A program made the translations under genes and the position numbers. The notes beneath the pieces were generated by a model. It made no database searches, was not told the origin of the DNA, and was given only the letters and a program-made list of their open reading frames with translations. Positions 17,205 to 26,084 of a stretch of 64,000 nucleotides of DNA are shown in pieces; the stretch's first letter is position 1, and every line of letters starts with the position of its first letter. This stretch comes from an uncultured Lachnospiraceae bacterium (GTDB taxonomy: Bacteria > Bacillota > Clostridia > Lachnospirales > Lachnospiraceae). The stretch covers positions 5,709 through 69,708 of the forward strand of contig URMK01000035.1 in the NCBI GenBank assembly GCA_900548905.1, written 5' to 3'.

Positions 17205-20200
17205 TTAATCATAGTAATAGCCGATTACTTTTTTCTTCCGAAGAAGGAAGAGAAGCATCAATACAAAAATTACCAGTCCCGCCAGAGAAACGAACAAAAA
17301 GACGGGCGTGCTATCTCCGGTCTGCCCCATCGCTGACTCTCCCAGCACCTCTCCGTATGCGTTCCGGTAATCCCAGGTCCCGTCGGGATTCCGGGAACGG
17401 GTATATTCCCCCAGGAGGCTTCCGTCCTCCTTCCAGACCCGGATGACGGACGGACTGTCCGGGAGGGAAGGATCCGGCACGCTGCCGGCCACGAAATCGG
17501 CCATTGTTTTCAGCCCTTCCGGCTCTGCCGCAGAAGGCATGGCCTGTGTTTCCTCCGTCACCGCAGAATCCGGAAGCACTGTACCGCCGGGGCTGCCGGT
17601 ATTGCCATTGCCGCCCGTGCTATTTTCCTCCGGCTTATTCCTGGTATTCACAAAACGGGCTTCCGATTCCGTATCAACGGCAATCGTACCGGTTTCCCCC
17701 GTCCGGCTCACCGTATAGCCGTCACCGCTGTAATCCTGCTCCTGTACTACATAATCCATCCCCCCGGGGAGATCCAGTATGGTAATCGACTGTCCATGGG
17801 AAAGGGTAAAGGAATCCCCGTCCGACAGGGTACCGGTCTGGCTTCCGCCTTTGCTATAGGAATAACTGCCGTCTGCCGGGTTTCCGTCAGCTTTCTTCAG
17901 AGAGAGGGTAAAAGAAAACTCCCGTCCGGTTTCCCCTGCATTTCCTGCCACCAGCTTTCCGACCGTGAGACTGCCTACGGTTCCCAGCTTATGGTTCTGT
18001 ACTTCGAGTTCATTTCCGCCGTTGTCGATTCTGGTTACCGGCATGAGGTTTCCCGGTATTTTTTCCACTACGACCTGATACAAACGGGCTGACAGGGAAT
18101 ATCCGTAAGGGGCTTTGGTTTCCCGCAGGATATACTCCCCTTCCGGGATCGCTTTCAGCATTAAAGTTCCGTCCTTCCCGGAAACCGCTTTTCTGATTTC
18201 CGTACTGCCGTCTTTGGAAAAAAGAGTGAATTCCGCCCCCGCCAGCGGTGTTTCTCCATCTTTTTTCGTTATCCGGATCCAGCCGCTGCGTTTCAGGACT
18301 GCCCCGGCGGCAGCGGCATCAATGCTGTACTTTTGTTCCGTCTGCTGAGGGACCGCTCCCATTCCCACCACCTGGGCATTGTTGGAGATTTCTCCCACAG
18401 GACCAGTTATATCCGTCACATAATGGAATCGATATGCGGCGCTTTTATCCGGAGGAATAAACCTGAGAGTGCGTGTAGTCCTGTCGTATTGAAAATTGTC
18501 CGTCGTAAGCGCTTCCTCCCCTGTCTCTGCATAGGTACCGTCCGCAAGCAGGGAAAGCTTATAAATATGAATATTACCTTCTGTCAGAAGCGTTCCAGAG
18601 GAATCGGTTCTCAGCTCCACGCCATCCGGCAGCACATCAATTACCGCCACATTTCCGGCGTGCGGGATTCCATATGGACGGTATTCCACCTCCCATACCA
18701 ATTCCCCTTCTGAAACCTTCCCATCCTGTACCTTTTTATTAAGTACCCGGCTTTTTATCACAGGCCCCGAATCGGCTTTGACCGTTGCCGTTATGGAGTC
18801 ATTATTTAATATTACATGATTCATCGGCTGATACTGATTATTCTGTGTAAAATATGTTACAGCCGTTTCTTCCTTTGGCCCGGCCTTCAGAAGGATAACA
18901 TACGCCCCTTCCAGTTTACGAAAGGTAAAAGTAAGGCTTTCTCCTTTCCCTCCCCCTCCCGGCTTGCGGGATACCTCCGGAAAGGAGGATGCGTCTGTCA
19001 CCAGCCTTTCCGCCTTTTTCCCATTTGCTTTATACAGCAGGAAATCCTCTCCCGCCAACGTATGGAACTCCCATCCTTCCGGCAGTTCATCGGTCATTTC
19101 AAAACGCCCAAGAGGTGTTCCATCCGGCGTGATCACTTTGGTAACATCCGTAATATTATTCGCGTTAACATAAATCCGGAAAACCACGGAGCGATTAATA
19201 TAATCAAAACAATCTGTCCCGGAAATTGAATTAACAGCCGAATATTCGGAAGGATTTTGCTCAATTTTCAGAGCGGCGTCTCTCCCCAGCATGTCCTTGG
19301 CAAGCATACTGCTTTGTATATCCTGAGTGCCCGTACCGGTACGCAGTAGGACTGAACCGTTCCATAATGCAACTTTATTATAGATTTTAGTTTTTTCATT
19401 GGAGGCATAATAATTTGGATTTGTAACAACCGTTTCAAATGCAAAGGAATGCGGTTGCTCTGCGCTGAGTTTTGTGTTATTCCCACTCACAATCAATACG
19501 TCTGCAACGGCTTTGCCATCCTTTTCCAATGAGATGACCTTATGTTTTATTTCCGTATCTTCTGTTGAAAAACTGTCTTTTTTCAGCTGCTGGTAATAGC
19601 CTGCATCGCCGTTTTCCACCATTGCATTCAGTGCCTTTTTCTCTTTCGCATCAAGCTCTGTGATGGACATTCCTGCCAGATCCTCTGCCTTCAGGCTGTC
19701 ATTACCTCCATAGACAAGAAGCTCCATTATCCACAGATCCGTATAGTTCTGCCCTTTTACATCCGCCGTGACGTTCCAGGACAGGGTATGTGTGGCGGCA
19801 TCATAATCCTTCCCTTTCTTTTTCGTCAGGGCTTCGATTCCCACTGCCACTTCTGCTGTATTGCTTGTATATTTCTGATCCCCGAATGCAAGGACAGCCG
19901 TATTTCTGAATTTCTTCACTTCCACAGACGGATCGGTATCTTTGACTTTTGTCTCAAAGGTAACAGTTACCGGCCGGGTAATATTTCCCAGCTTAATTGA
20001 TAGTTTACCGTCAATATTCGTATATTCTCCGGCTGATATGGCAGTCTCCGGCTCATCTCCTGTTTTTTTACGGATCGTGTTTGTGTCCAGTTCCAGGCCT
20101 TCCGGTATGTTATCCTCAATCACTGCCTGATTCATGGACTCGCCGGCCTGGTTAACCGTTATTGTCCATTTTATTTTCCGGTTTGCAGGATCATAGTTTC

Positions 20201-21563
20201 CGCTGCTGTTGTACTCTCCGCCAGCTTCCCCTTCTTTTGTAATCCATTTTCGCTCAAAACGTACCCTCCCGGTAAAATCCACCGCCTTTTCCTGTCCCTT
20301 ATATACAGCCGCATTATTGGTGATTGTCTGCTCACCGGAAGCGGTCAGCTTGTTTTCCGGAATACGGGTTTGGAAAAACAGCCACCGTTCTCCTTTACAG
20401 GTGTCCGCTCCGCTCTCCCGGGCGAACGCATAGGACAGTGTCTTTGCCTTTTCATCATAAATACTGCTGTCAGCCACATTCTCCTTATCTGATCCATCCT
20501 GATTTTTACCGACATAAAAACTACCCGGCACATAGTCGCCCACGCTGCCCAGAACGTCTTTGCAACTATAAGCGGATAGATCCCCATCCGCCCCGCCGTC
20601 CTTCTCCACGGCTTTGACCTGAATCTTCCAATGAATCACTTTATTTTTAAGGTCCGCTTCCCCTGTTTTCTTCCCGGATATTGTCACTTCCTTCTCCGGG
20701 ACGATTACATAGTAATTTTTACCAAGAATGGAAATCGGATATTCCCCGGGCTTATCCTCCTCCTGTGCGGGTGCATATTTCATATTTGCTGCATAGTATG
20801 CTGCAGCCTCCGACAAACCCTCATTGTCTATTTCATTGGTAAATACAATTTTTATATGGTAATTTTCATCATCGTCTTTATGCAGAGAAGCGTCCCCTAT
20901 TTTTATCCCGCCCTCCTCTTCTTTCCCAAACCACAATGCATCAACCAGGCTCCCGTTCGTTTCCAGCTTTGGGGGAATGGGGAGCAGGATGTAATCCCCG
21001 CTTTTTAAATAAGTACTTTCGTCGTTCTTATCTATCCCGTTATCTCCTGCCAGCGGTAAATAGGACATTTGGTAGCCAATCTGGATCCCTTTTGTGGATA
21101 ACAGTTTACCGCCTTCCTCCACCGGAGTGCCCTCCTGCATCACCTTGGCGGTAAGCCCACTGTTTATCAGCTGCGTTTTATCGCTCCCCGTACTTTTTTC
21201 GTTCTTATTCCCCTTGTCCTGCAGCGTTTCCGGTATCGTATTATCTATCTGTTTTCTGTCCGCTTCCGCATCGTCGGAACAAATTGTCCCCTTTTCCGCT
21301 TCCGTCGTTTCTTCTTCTGATTCTTCTGATTCTTCTGTTTCTTCTGATTCTTCTGTTTCTTCTGTTTCTTCCGGCGTCACTTCCTCTGTCTCCTCCGCCG
21401 TCGTCTCCGTTTCCGGTACACGATTGCCGAAAACACTGTTTTCCGGCGAAGGGCCTGCCGCTTCCGCTATCCCCGAACTGAAAAACACAAAAAAGGCGAG
21501 AGCCAATGACAGCAGCCCCCACCTTCTTTTTTTGTATGCGATATTCAAACTGCTATGTTTCAC
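17205..21563 (-). CDS. Large surface protein with SpaA/Cna-B-type domains
   Basis: A 1452-residue secreted wall or pilin-like protein. A signal peptide (about 1-36, ending in GIAEAAG) is followed by a Glu/Ser/Thr-rich stalk (about 50-95). Several beta-sandwich adhesin-like repeats follow (WKIQVKAVEKDG, WTITVNQAGESMNQ, WNVTADVKGQNYTD and WEVEYRPYGIP open successive repeats). A SpaA prealbumin-like domain lies at about 1095-1180 (AGAEFTLFSKDGSTE, IPEGEYILRETKAPYGY), then another Cna-B-like domain at about 1200-1310 and a Gly/Asn linker. The C-terminus has one transmembrane helix (about 1420-1445) and a basic tail. Instead of LPXTG it has MGQTGD before the helix. The start is GTG with GGAGG upstream. 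It is convergent with the YesM gene. Confidence 0.88.
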   Translation of the reverse strand: MKHSSLNIAYKKRRWGLLSLALAFFVFFSSGIAEAAGPSPENSVFGNRVPETETTAEETEEVTPEETEETEESEETEESEESEEETTEAEKGTICSDDAEADRKQIDNTIPETLQDKGNKNEKSTGSDKTQLINSGLTAKVMQEGTPVEEGGKLLSTKGIQIGYQMSYLPLAGDNGIDKNDESTYLKSGDYILLPIPPKLETNGSLVDALWFGKEEEGGIKIGDASLHKDDDENYHIKIVFTNEIDNEGLSEAAAYYAANMKYAPAQEEDKPGEYPISILGKNYYVIVPEKEVTISGKKTGEADLKNKVIHWKIQVKAVEKDGGADGDLSAYSCKDVLGSVGDYVPGSFYVGKNQDGSDKENVADSSIYDEKAKTLSYAFARESGADTCKGERWLFFQTRIPENKLTASGEQTITNNAAVYKGQEKAVDFTGRVRFERKWITKEGEAGGEYNSSGNYDPANRKIKWTITVNQAGESMNQAVIEDNIPEGLELDTNTIRKKTGDEPETAISAGEYTNIDGKLSIKLGNITRPVTVTFETKVKDTDPSVEVKKFRNTAVLAFGDQKYTSNTAEVAVGIEALTKKKGKDYDAATHTLSWNVTADVKGQNYTDLWIMELLVYGGNDSLKAEDLAGMSITELDAKEKKALNAMVENGDAGYYQQLKKDSFSTEDTEIKHKVISLEKDGKAVADVLIVSGNNTKLSAEQPHSFAFETVVTNPNYYASNEKTKIYNKVALWNGSVLLRTGTGTQDIQSSMLAKDMLGRDAALKIEQNPSEYSAVNSISGTDCFDYINRSVVFRIYVNANNITDVTKVITPDGTPLGRFEMTDELPEGWEFHTLAGEDFLLYKANGKKAERLVTDASSFPEVSRKPGGGGKGESLTFTFRKLEGAYVILLKAGPKEETAVTYFTQNNQYQPMNHVILNNDSITATVKADSGPVIKSRVLNKKVQDGKVSEGELVWEVEYRPYGIPHAGNVAVIDVLPDGVELRTDSSGTLLTEGNIHIYKLSLLADGTYAETGEEALTTDNFQYDRTTRTLRFIPPDKSAAYRFHYVTDITGPVGEISNNAQVVGMGAVPQQTEQKYSIDAAAAGAVLKRSGWIRITKKDGETPLAGAEFTLFSKDGSTEIRKAVSGKDGTLMLKAIPEGEYILRETKAPYGYSLSARLYQVVVEKIPGNLMPVTRIDNGGNELEVQNHKLGTVGSLTVGKLVAGNAGETGREFSFTLSLKKADGNPADGSYSYSKGGSQTGTLSDGDSFTLSHGQSITILDLPGGMDYVVQEQDYSGDGYTVSRTGETGTIAVDTESEARFVNTRNKPEENSTGGNGNTGSPGGTVLPDSAVTEETQAMPSAAEPEGLKTMADFVAGSVPDPSLPDSPSVIRVWKEDGSLLGEYTRSRNPDGTWDYRNAYGEVLGESAMGQTGDSTPVFLFVSLAGLVIFVLMLLFLLRKKKVIGYYYD
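21310..21372. repeat. In-frame coding microsatellite in the surface-protein stalk
   Basis: Repeated TTCTTCTGA / TTCTTCTGTTTC units encode the Glu-Ser-Glu-Thr-rich stalk. Unit lengths are multiples of three, so slippage would change stalk length without breaking the frame. Confidence 0.75.
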
Positions 21564-21575
21564 ACTCTCATCCTC

Positions 21576-21617
21576 CGTAAGAAAAATAATTATATTTTAT
21601 TATAATTCTTTCTTACG
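21576..21617 (-). promoter_or_regulatory. Inverted repeat next to the Shine-Dalgarno of the surface-protein gene
   Basis: CGTAAGAAA (21576-21584) and TTTCTTACG (21609-21617) form a perfect 9-bp stem around an AT-rich loop that contains two TATAAT-like hexamers. In the transcript the stem ends directly beside GGAGG, so folding could affect ribosome access. Confidence 0.45.
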
Positions 21618-21640
21618 AGGCACTTATAGTATGCCGGCTT

Positions 21641-21676
21641 CCCGTTCTGCGCAAAACAATACCCGTTTTACGCAAA
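21641..21676. promoter_or_regulatory. Direct repeat, candidate LytTR operator for the surface protein
   Basis: CCCGTTCTGCGCAAA (21641-21655) and CCCGTTTTACGCAAA (21662-21676) match at 13 of 15 positions and start exactly 21 bp apart. They lie 78-113 bp upstream of the surface-protein start and just after the kinase gene, close to the LytTR response-regulator gene. Confidence 0.65.
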
Positions 21677-21682
21677 GGGGAA

Positions 21683-22981
21683 TTACCCTTTCTCCTTTTC
21701 TCTGCAGTCCAGCAGAATCCGGATGGTAAACAACCCGTCTCTATAATAGCTGTCAAATTGGGCTCCGTATTTTCTCACAAAAGCCGCAACACTTTTCAGT
21801 CCCAGTCCGTGCCCGTCTTCCCCCTCCGCCTCCTGTTTTCCCCCATGCAAATCGATTTCCGGATCTTCCTCACTGCTGTTGACAGTCTCCACAATCAGCA
21901 GTCCGTCCTCGTACCTGAGAAGCAGGCTTACCCTGCGGTTTTCCGGTCTTTGGCATCTGACATAAAGGATTGCATTTTCCAGCAGATTAGCCGTTATGGC
22001 TGCCAGCTCCATGACGCTTACGGACAGTTCCCTGGGAACCGCGGCGGTAATGCGTACCTCCTCCCCCAGCTCCTCCGCTTTCGCGGACAGGCTGCACAGT
22101 ACGCCGTTAAGGATGGGATTTTCACAATAGCGTTTCAGCTTCCCCTCCCGGATTTCGCCGGATAATTCCTGAAGGAGCTTATCCGCCTCTCCATATTCCT
22201 GCTGTTCCATCAGGACATGCAGCGCTGAGGTATAATGCCGCAGGTCATGGCGCAGGACCATCAGCTTCTGTTCCGCTTCCTCTATCGCTTCATGCTCCAG
22301 TTCCAGGCCTTTCTGGTAGGATTCCAGCACCGCATTCTGTTCCAGTATCCTTCCATGTTCGAATTCTTTCCGGGCATGGGATAAGATAATAATATAGGAA
22401 ACAAACATTGTCATCAAAAGACTGACCGCCGCAGGGATGTTCCCAGGCCGGTCCTCCAGAGATACCGGAAGATATACCACAAAGCAGAATGTACAATAAA
22501 ACATGGTTGGTATCAGGCAGAGACGCAGCCAGCCTCTGCTGGTCTGCTGGAGGACAAACCTGTAGGTGCCGCGCATTTTGGATACCAGCAGCAGCAAGAG
22601 GCAGAGATGTACGGCAAAGCTGAACAGCAGGCTTTTCCACATGCTTCCCGTATAGACCATTGCCATCCCTCCGGCAATCCCTCCCGCCATAACATAGTTG
22701 GAAGCGCTCAGCCCGATAAACAAAACCCGGGCATCCCGGTACCGGGACAGCAGCAGCACCGTCCCCTGGATCAGCAGGATCTGCAGGATCGTAACCGCCG
22801 TATAGATCCCGTCAACTCCTCCGGAATATAAAACCTGCCATACATTGGTAAGTGTAGCCAGGCATACCGTTCCCGCACACAGGGAAGCGGAGCGGAGCAG
22901 GGTATATTTCCGCGGAAGGAAAAAAAGCAGATAGAGCATCAGAAATAAAACACATAGAAAATAAAGAATGATCTCAAACAT
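21683..22981 (-). CDS. GHKL-type sensor histidine kinase (AgrC-like)
   Basis: A 432-residue membrane kinase. The first half has about six transmembrane helices (for example ILYFLCVLFLMLYLLFFL and ILQILLIQGTVLLL). A coiled-coil-like linker (LEHEAIEEAEQKLMVL) leads to the phosphoacceptor segment LRHDLRHYTSALH. The GHKL ATPase domain has the N box ITANLLENAILYV and GHGLGLKSV. It lies 8 bp after the LytTR regulator gene on the same strand, forming an Agr/Lyt-like pair. No AgrD-like peptide gene or AgrB protease is visible nearby, so the signal is unknown. The adjacent surface protein is the likely target. Confidence 0.9.
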   Translation of the reverse strand: MFEIILYFLCVLFLMLYLLFFLPRKYTLLRSASLCAGTVCLATLTNVWQVLYSGGVDGIYTAVTILQILLIQGTVLLLSRYRDARVLFIGLSASNYVMAGGIAGGMAMVYTGSMWKSLLFSFAVHLCLLLLLVSKMRGTYRFVLQQTSRGWLRLCLIPTMFYCTFCFVVYLPVSLEDRPGNIPAAVSLLMTMFVSYIIILSHARKEFEHGRILEQNAVLESYQKGLELEHEAIEEAEQKLMVLRHDLRHYTSALHVLMEQQEYGEADKLLQELSGEIREGKLKRYCENPILNGVLCSLSAKAEELGEEVRITAAVPRELSVSVMELAAITANLLENAILYVRCQRPENRRVSLLLRYEDGLLIVETVNSSEEDPEIDLHGGKQEAEGEDGHGLGLKSVAAFVRKYGAQFDSYYRDGLFTIRILLDCREKEKG

Positions 22982-22989
22982 GCTTCCCC

Positions 22990-23727
22990 CTATCTGTACT
23001 TATCCGTCATGAAGCCCAGATATTTCCGTTTTACCTGCGGGGCCTTGTTGCGGCTGACCGGCAGTATCTGTCCGTTATCCATGGTTATACTGTCCTGCTT
23101 ATATCTGCGGATATGATCCATATTCACCGCAAAGGATTTATGTATCTGCACAAAGCCCCAGCTTTCCAGCAGCTCCTTTACTTCTTCTTCAAAAGGGCGC
23201 CGCAGCACTATGCTACGGACACAGTTCCCGTCCTTTGTGTACAGGAACAGGCTGCGCGCCCTGCATTCCACATAAAGGATGGCGGAATAGGGAACCGCAA
23301 GAACTCCCTCTGCCGTTTTTATTCGGAAAACCGGTTCCCTGTTCAAGTCCGTCTGTGCCAGGGCATACCGCATGGCCTCCTGAAACGCCGTCTCCCCGAA
23401 TGGCTTTACCAGATACCGGCCCGCCAATACCTGGTATGCTTCCAGCGCATAATCTTCTGATGAGGTGGTATAAATCAAAATACTGTCCCTGCTCCGGGAA
23501 CGGATCAACTGTCCCAGCTGTATCCCGGATCGGCCGGGCATCAGGATATCCAGAATATAGATATCCGCGTACTCCCCCTCTTGTGTTCTGGCATACAGCT
23601 TACCCGGATCGGAATATTTATTTATGGCAAGCAGGTTGTCCGGATACCTTTCCTGGTAACGGAGCAGCATTTTTTCCGTGTACATTAAATCCTGCAGGCT
23701 GTCGTCACACAATGTTATAAGCGGCAT
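22990..23727 (-). CDS. LytTR-family response regulator
   Basis: A 245-residue regulator. The receiver domain has the acidic residues TLCDD at the N-terminus and phosphorylation site Asp60 in YILDILMPGRSG. The C-terminal LytTR DNA-binding domain (about 145-240) includes AILYVECRARSLFLYT and WGFVQIHKSFAVNMDHI. I set the start at the ATG at 23727, which has AAAAGGA six nt upstream; the frame extends ten codons further without a site. It pairs with the GHKL kinase 8 bp downstream, and the 21-bp-period repeat at 21641-21676 is its probable target. Confidence 0.92.
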   Translation of the reverse strand: MPLITLCDDSLQDLMYTEKMLLRYQERYPDNLLAINKYSDPGKLYARTQEGEYADIYILDILMPGRSGIQLGQLIRSRSRDSILIYTTSSEDYALEAYQVLAGRYLVKPFGETAFQEAMRYALAQTDLNREPVFRIKTAEGVLAVPYSAILYVECRARSLFLYTKDGNCVRSIVLRRPFEEEVKELLESWGFVQIHKSFAVNMDHIRRYKQDSITMDNGQILPVSRNKAPQVKRKYLGFMTDKYR

Positions 23728-23966
23728 ATTTTGTCCTTTTACATGGCGTTTCTGCACGGCTCCATTTCCTCAGACAGAAAACAAGGCCTATATCATGAAC
23801 ATATTGTTTTGTGTATAGGATACTATCCCACTTTATCCGAAATCCTTAAAATTAGCAAGACTGTCTAAAAATTATTATCAAACAAAATAACAGGACAGCG
23901 CATTCATGCACATTTTCCTTTTTTCGGCAATACAATATAGAAACGGATAAAATTCAGGAGCAGGCT

Positions 23967-24236
23967 ATGGCAATCAACTCACTGGATATACTCAACCTCT
24001 CCCATTCGCTCAAAGACATCTGCGAAGTAAACTGCAAAACACCGGAATGCCTGAACCAAACCCTGCAGGTTCTTTTGGAATATAACCTGATCCAGGCCAA
24101 TCTGGAATTCAGCCGGCAATTCACCTGCTCCAATGCCCCCCGTACACCGCCTTCTCAGGCGCTGCCTCTTTCGCCTGTTGCCAAGGAACTCAGGCTGGAA
24201 CCGAATGTTGAAGAAATCGAAGCTTTGAGGGGATGA
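23967..24236 (+). CDS. Small hypothetical protein (89 aa)
   Basis: An 89-residue soluble protein with AGGAG six nt before the ATG. The first 50 residues are predicted helical (LDILNLSHSLKDICEV, LNQTLQVLLEYNLIQANLEF) with two cysteines in CEVNCKTPEC. The last 35 are Pro-rich and end in an acidic stretch. No family is recognised. It stands alone on the plus strand between two minus-strand blocks, with no obvious partner. Confidence 0.5.
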   Translation: MAINSLDILNLSHSLKDICEVNCKTPECLNQTLQVLLEYNLIQANLEFSRQFTCSNAPRTPPSQALPLSPVAKELRLEPNVEEIEALRG

Positions 24237-24262
24237 GAACCTCTTTCTAACCTATTGGTCAG

Positions 24263-24310
24263 CCCGGCATTAGCCATTCTCTTCCCCTTAACTTCCCCGG
24301 CATTAGCCAT
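24263..24310. repeat. Short perfect direct repeat
   Basis: CCCGGCATTAGCCAT occurs at 24263-24277 and again at 24296-24310, 33 bp apart, in the intergenic region after the small protein gene. No role is evident. Confidence 0.6.
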
Positions 24311-24371
24311 CTGCGTTTTGCCACAGCCGCTAAAATTCTCAACCGCATGCGGACAAGGATAATAGCCCTGA

Positions 24372-26006
24372 TTACTTCTTTAAAAACATCTGCGCATACC
24401 GCTTCGCGTCCTCAAATATAACAGCAGCTTCCTCCGGCGCTTTCTCCAATGTCCCGTCTACAATCGTAATCGTAGGGATAATCCCTTTGCGCAGAGGACA
24501 TCTCCGGGCGGGATTATAACCCAGTTCGTGGACGCCGGTGCTCCCTCTTGATACATCCCCCAGACACAGGTGCCCAAATCCTCGGGCATAGGTATCAAAC
24601 ATAGGGGCATAGGCTTCATCATGCCAGTGCAGGACACCATCCGTATGTCCGCACTGAAGCAGCGGAATACAGGCGGCAAGCCCGTCGTACCAGCCTTCCC
24701 CTGCCAAAAGCAGCTTAGGATCATGCTCTTTCAGGCGGTCAGTCAGTCTCCGGATCCCTTCGTAGAGACTGTGGCTGGGATCGTTCATCCATACCGCCGC
24801 TATGTCAAAAAAGGCGGCATCAAAACCATATTCATCCATCAGCCCCGTCACCTGGGCATACAGCCGGTTCTGCCATCTGGGTGCAGCCGGATTCAGGTTG
24901 CGGTTGGAGCCATGATCATAGTGGCGGGATGCGTCCCAATCCACGCTTCCTCCGTACTGGCTGCCTCCCGGCCCCCGGAATTCGGAGGGCAATCCCCACT
25001 CTTCATAATTGTCAAAATGGCTCCCCACAACGTTTATCCCGAACATAGGCATGACATGGACACCCAACTCCTTCGCTTCCCGGCACAATTTCAGGAAGCC
25101 TTCCTTTCCTCCCATACGTTCATCCGGCGAATAGCTGCCGTATTTCCAGTAATAACGGCCTTCCCAGCCGGGAAGATATGCCAGCACGCGCCGTCCCTCC
25201 ACCTGTCTGCAAATCTTCTTCAGATTTTCCAGGACCTGTTCATAATCATTGAACACATAACCGGTCCAATGCTGGCAGTGTATGGCGGCAACCAGGGAAA
25301 TTTCCCTGGCCCAGTCCGGCACATCGGATCTTTTTTCCCAGGGAACCAGGCCGTAGTTCTTCTCCGTGTGCAGCCGGTGGGGTTCATAGATGTCCGCAAC
25401 ACTTCCGCCCTGTCCCACTTCCCATTCCGGCGCATCTATCCTGCCTGACATCTGCGTCGCCTTTTCTTCAAAAATCAGCTCCGCCGCAAGCCCCTGTTGT
25501 GTATGTACGAAAACGAAACGTTTATCCCGCACCTGATTATCCAGAGAACGGTAATAGTATAAGCCTCCCTCTTTCGTCTGAAGGATTACAAGAGGGGTCC
25601 CCACATCGCGCCAGCCTTCCGGGTATTTCAGGTTGAGGCCTTCCGGCGGTATTTCCCTGGGTCTTGCATCCGTCAGATTGATCAGTTTTCCTTCCGGTAT
25701 CCCATGGACTGTAATCTTAATGCAGCGTATGTCCTCCTCATGGCCGGCAATCCGCGCCATAGCCTTTATCCGGATCCCATTCTCGCAGGTATAGGCATGG
25801 ATTTTAACATAACCTGGCATTTTCAGCTGCCCTCCGGCGTAACACAGACCATTTATGTCTGCCGTAAGTTCCTCCTCTCCCTGTTTGACGCTCATCCCGG
25901 AGGCATCCGGGGCATAAGCATTTCTGAACGTATATATCATGACGGAAAATGTAATCCCCTTCAGGGTAAAATGAGGGGTGGGAAATGTAAAGCTTAAATC
26001 CTGCAT
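24372..26006 (-). CDS. Unclassified TIM-barrel glycosidase-like protein
   Basis: About 544 residues, no signal peptide. The first 230 residues are a beta-rich domain; the rest looks like a (beta/alpha)8 barrel. Two acidic residues stand at positions typical of glycosidase catalysis: Asp401 in FDAAFFDIAAVW and Glu437 in LLLAGEGWYDG. HVMPMFGINVVGSHFDN and DGVLHWHDEAY add conserved-looking active-site strands. I cannot assign a GH family; a distant relation to the GH13/GH36-type superfamilies is possible. The ATG at 26006 has AGGAAGG eight nt upstream; an in-frame extension of 24 residues is unlikely. It closes module B directly after the kinase, so it probably acts on the imported sugar. Confidence 0.65.
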   Translation of the reverse strand: MQDLSFTFPTPHFTLKGITFSVMIYTFRNAYAPDASGMSVKQGEEELTADINGLCYAGGQLKMPGYVKIHAYTCENGIRIKAMARIAGHEEDIRCIKITVHGIPEGKLINLTDARPREIPPEGLNLKYPEGWRDVGTPLVILQTKEGGLYYYRSLDNQVRDKRFVFVHTQQGLAAELIFEEKATQMSGRIDAPEWEVGQGGSVADIYEPHRLHTEKNYGLVPWEKRSDVPDWAREISLVAAIHCQHWTGYVFNDYEQVLENLKKICRQVEGRRVLAYLPGWEGRYYWKYGSYSPDERMGGKEGFLKLCREAKELGVHVMPMFGINVVGSHFDNYEEWGLPSEFRGPGGSQYGGSVDWDASRHYDHGSNRNLNPAAPRWQNRLYAQVTGLMDEYGFDAAFFDIAAVWMNDPSHSLYEGIRRLTDRLKEHDPKLLLAGEGWYDGLAACIPLLQCGHTDGVLHWHDEAYAPMFDTYARGFGHLCLGDVSRGSTGVHELGYNPARRCPLRKGIIPTITIVDGTLEKAPEEAAVIFEDAKRYAQMFLKK

Positions 26007-26084
26007 GGTAAAAACCTTCCTTTCTGTTTTCCTTCTTATTTTCTCATGTATCTTCTTTTTCCGTAACCCTTTCAGCAAAACTGC

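Noticed and set aside
21300..21380. Tandem TTCTTCTGA units considered as a CRISPR-like or phase-variation array
   Set aside because: Units lie in frame within the surface protein and encode a Glu/Ser-rich stalk; no spacers.
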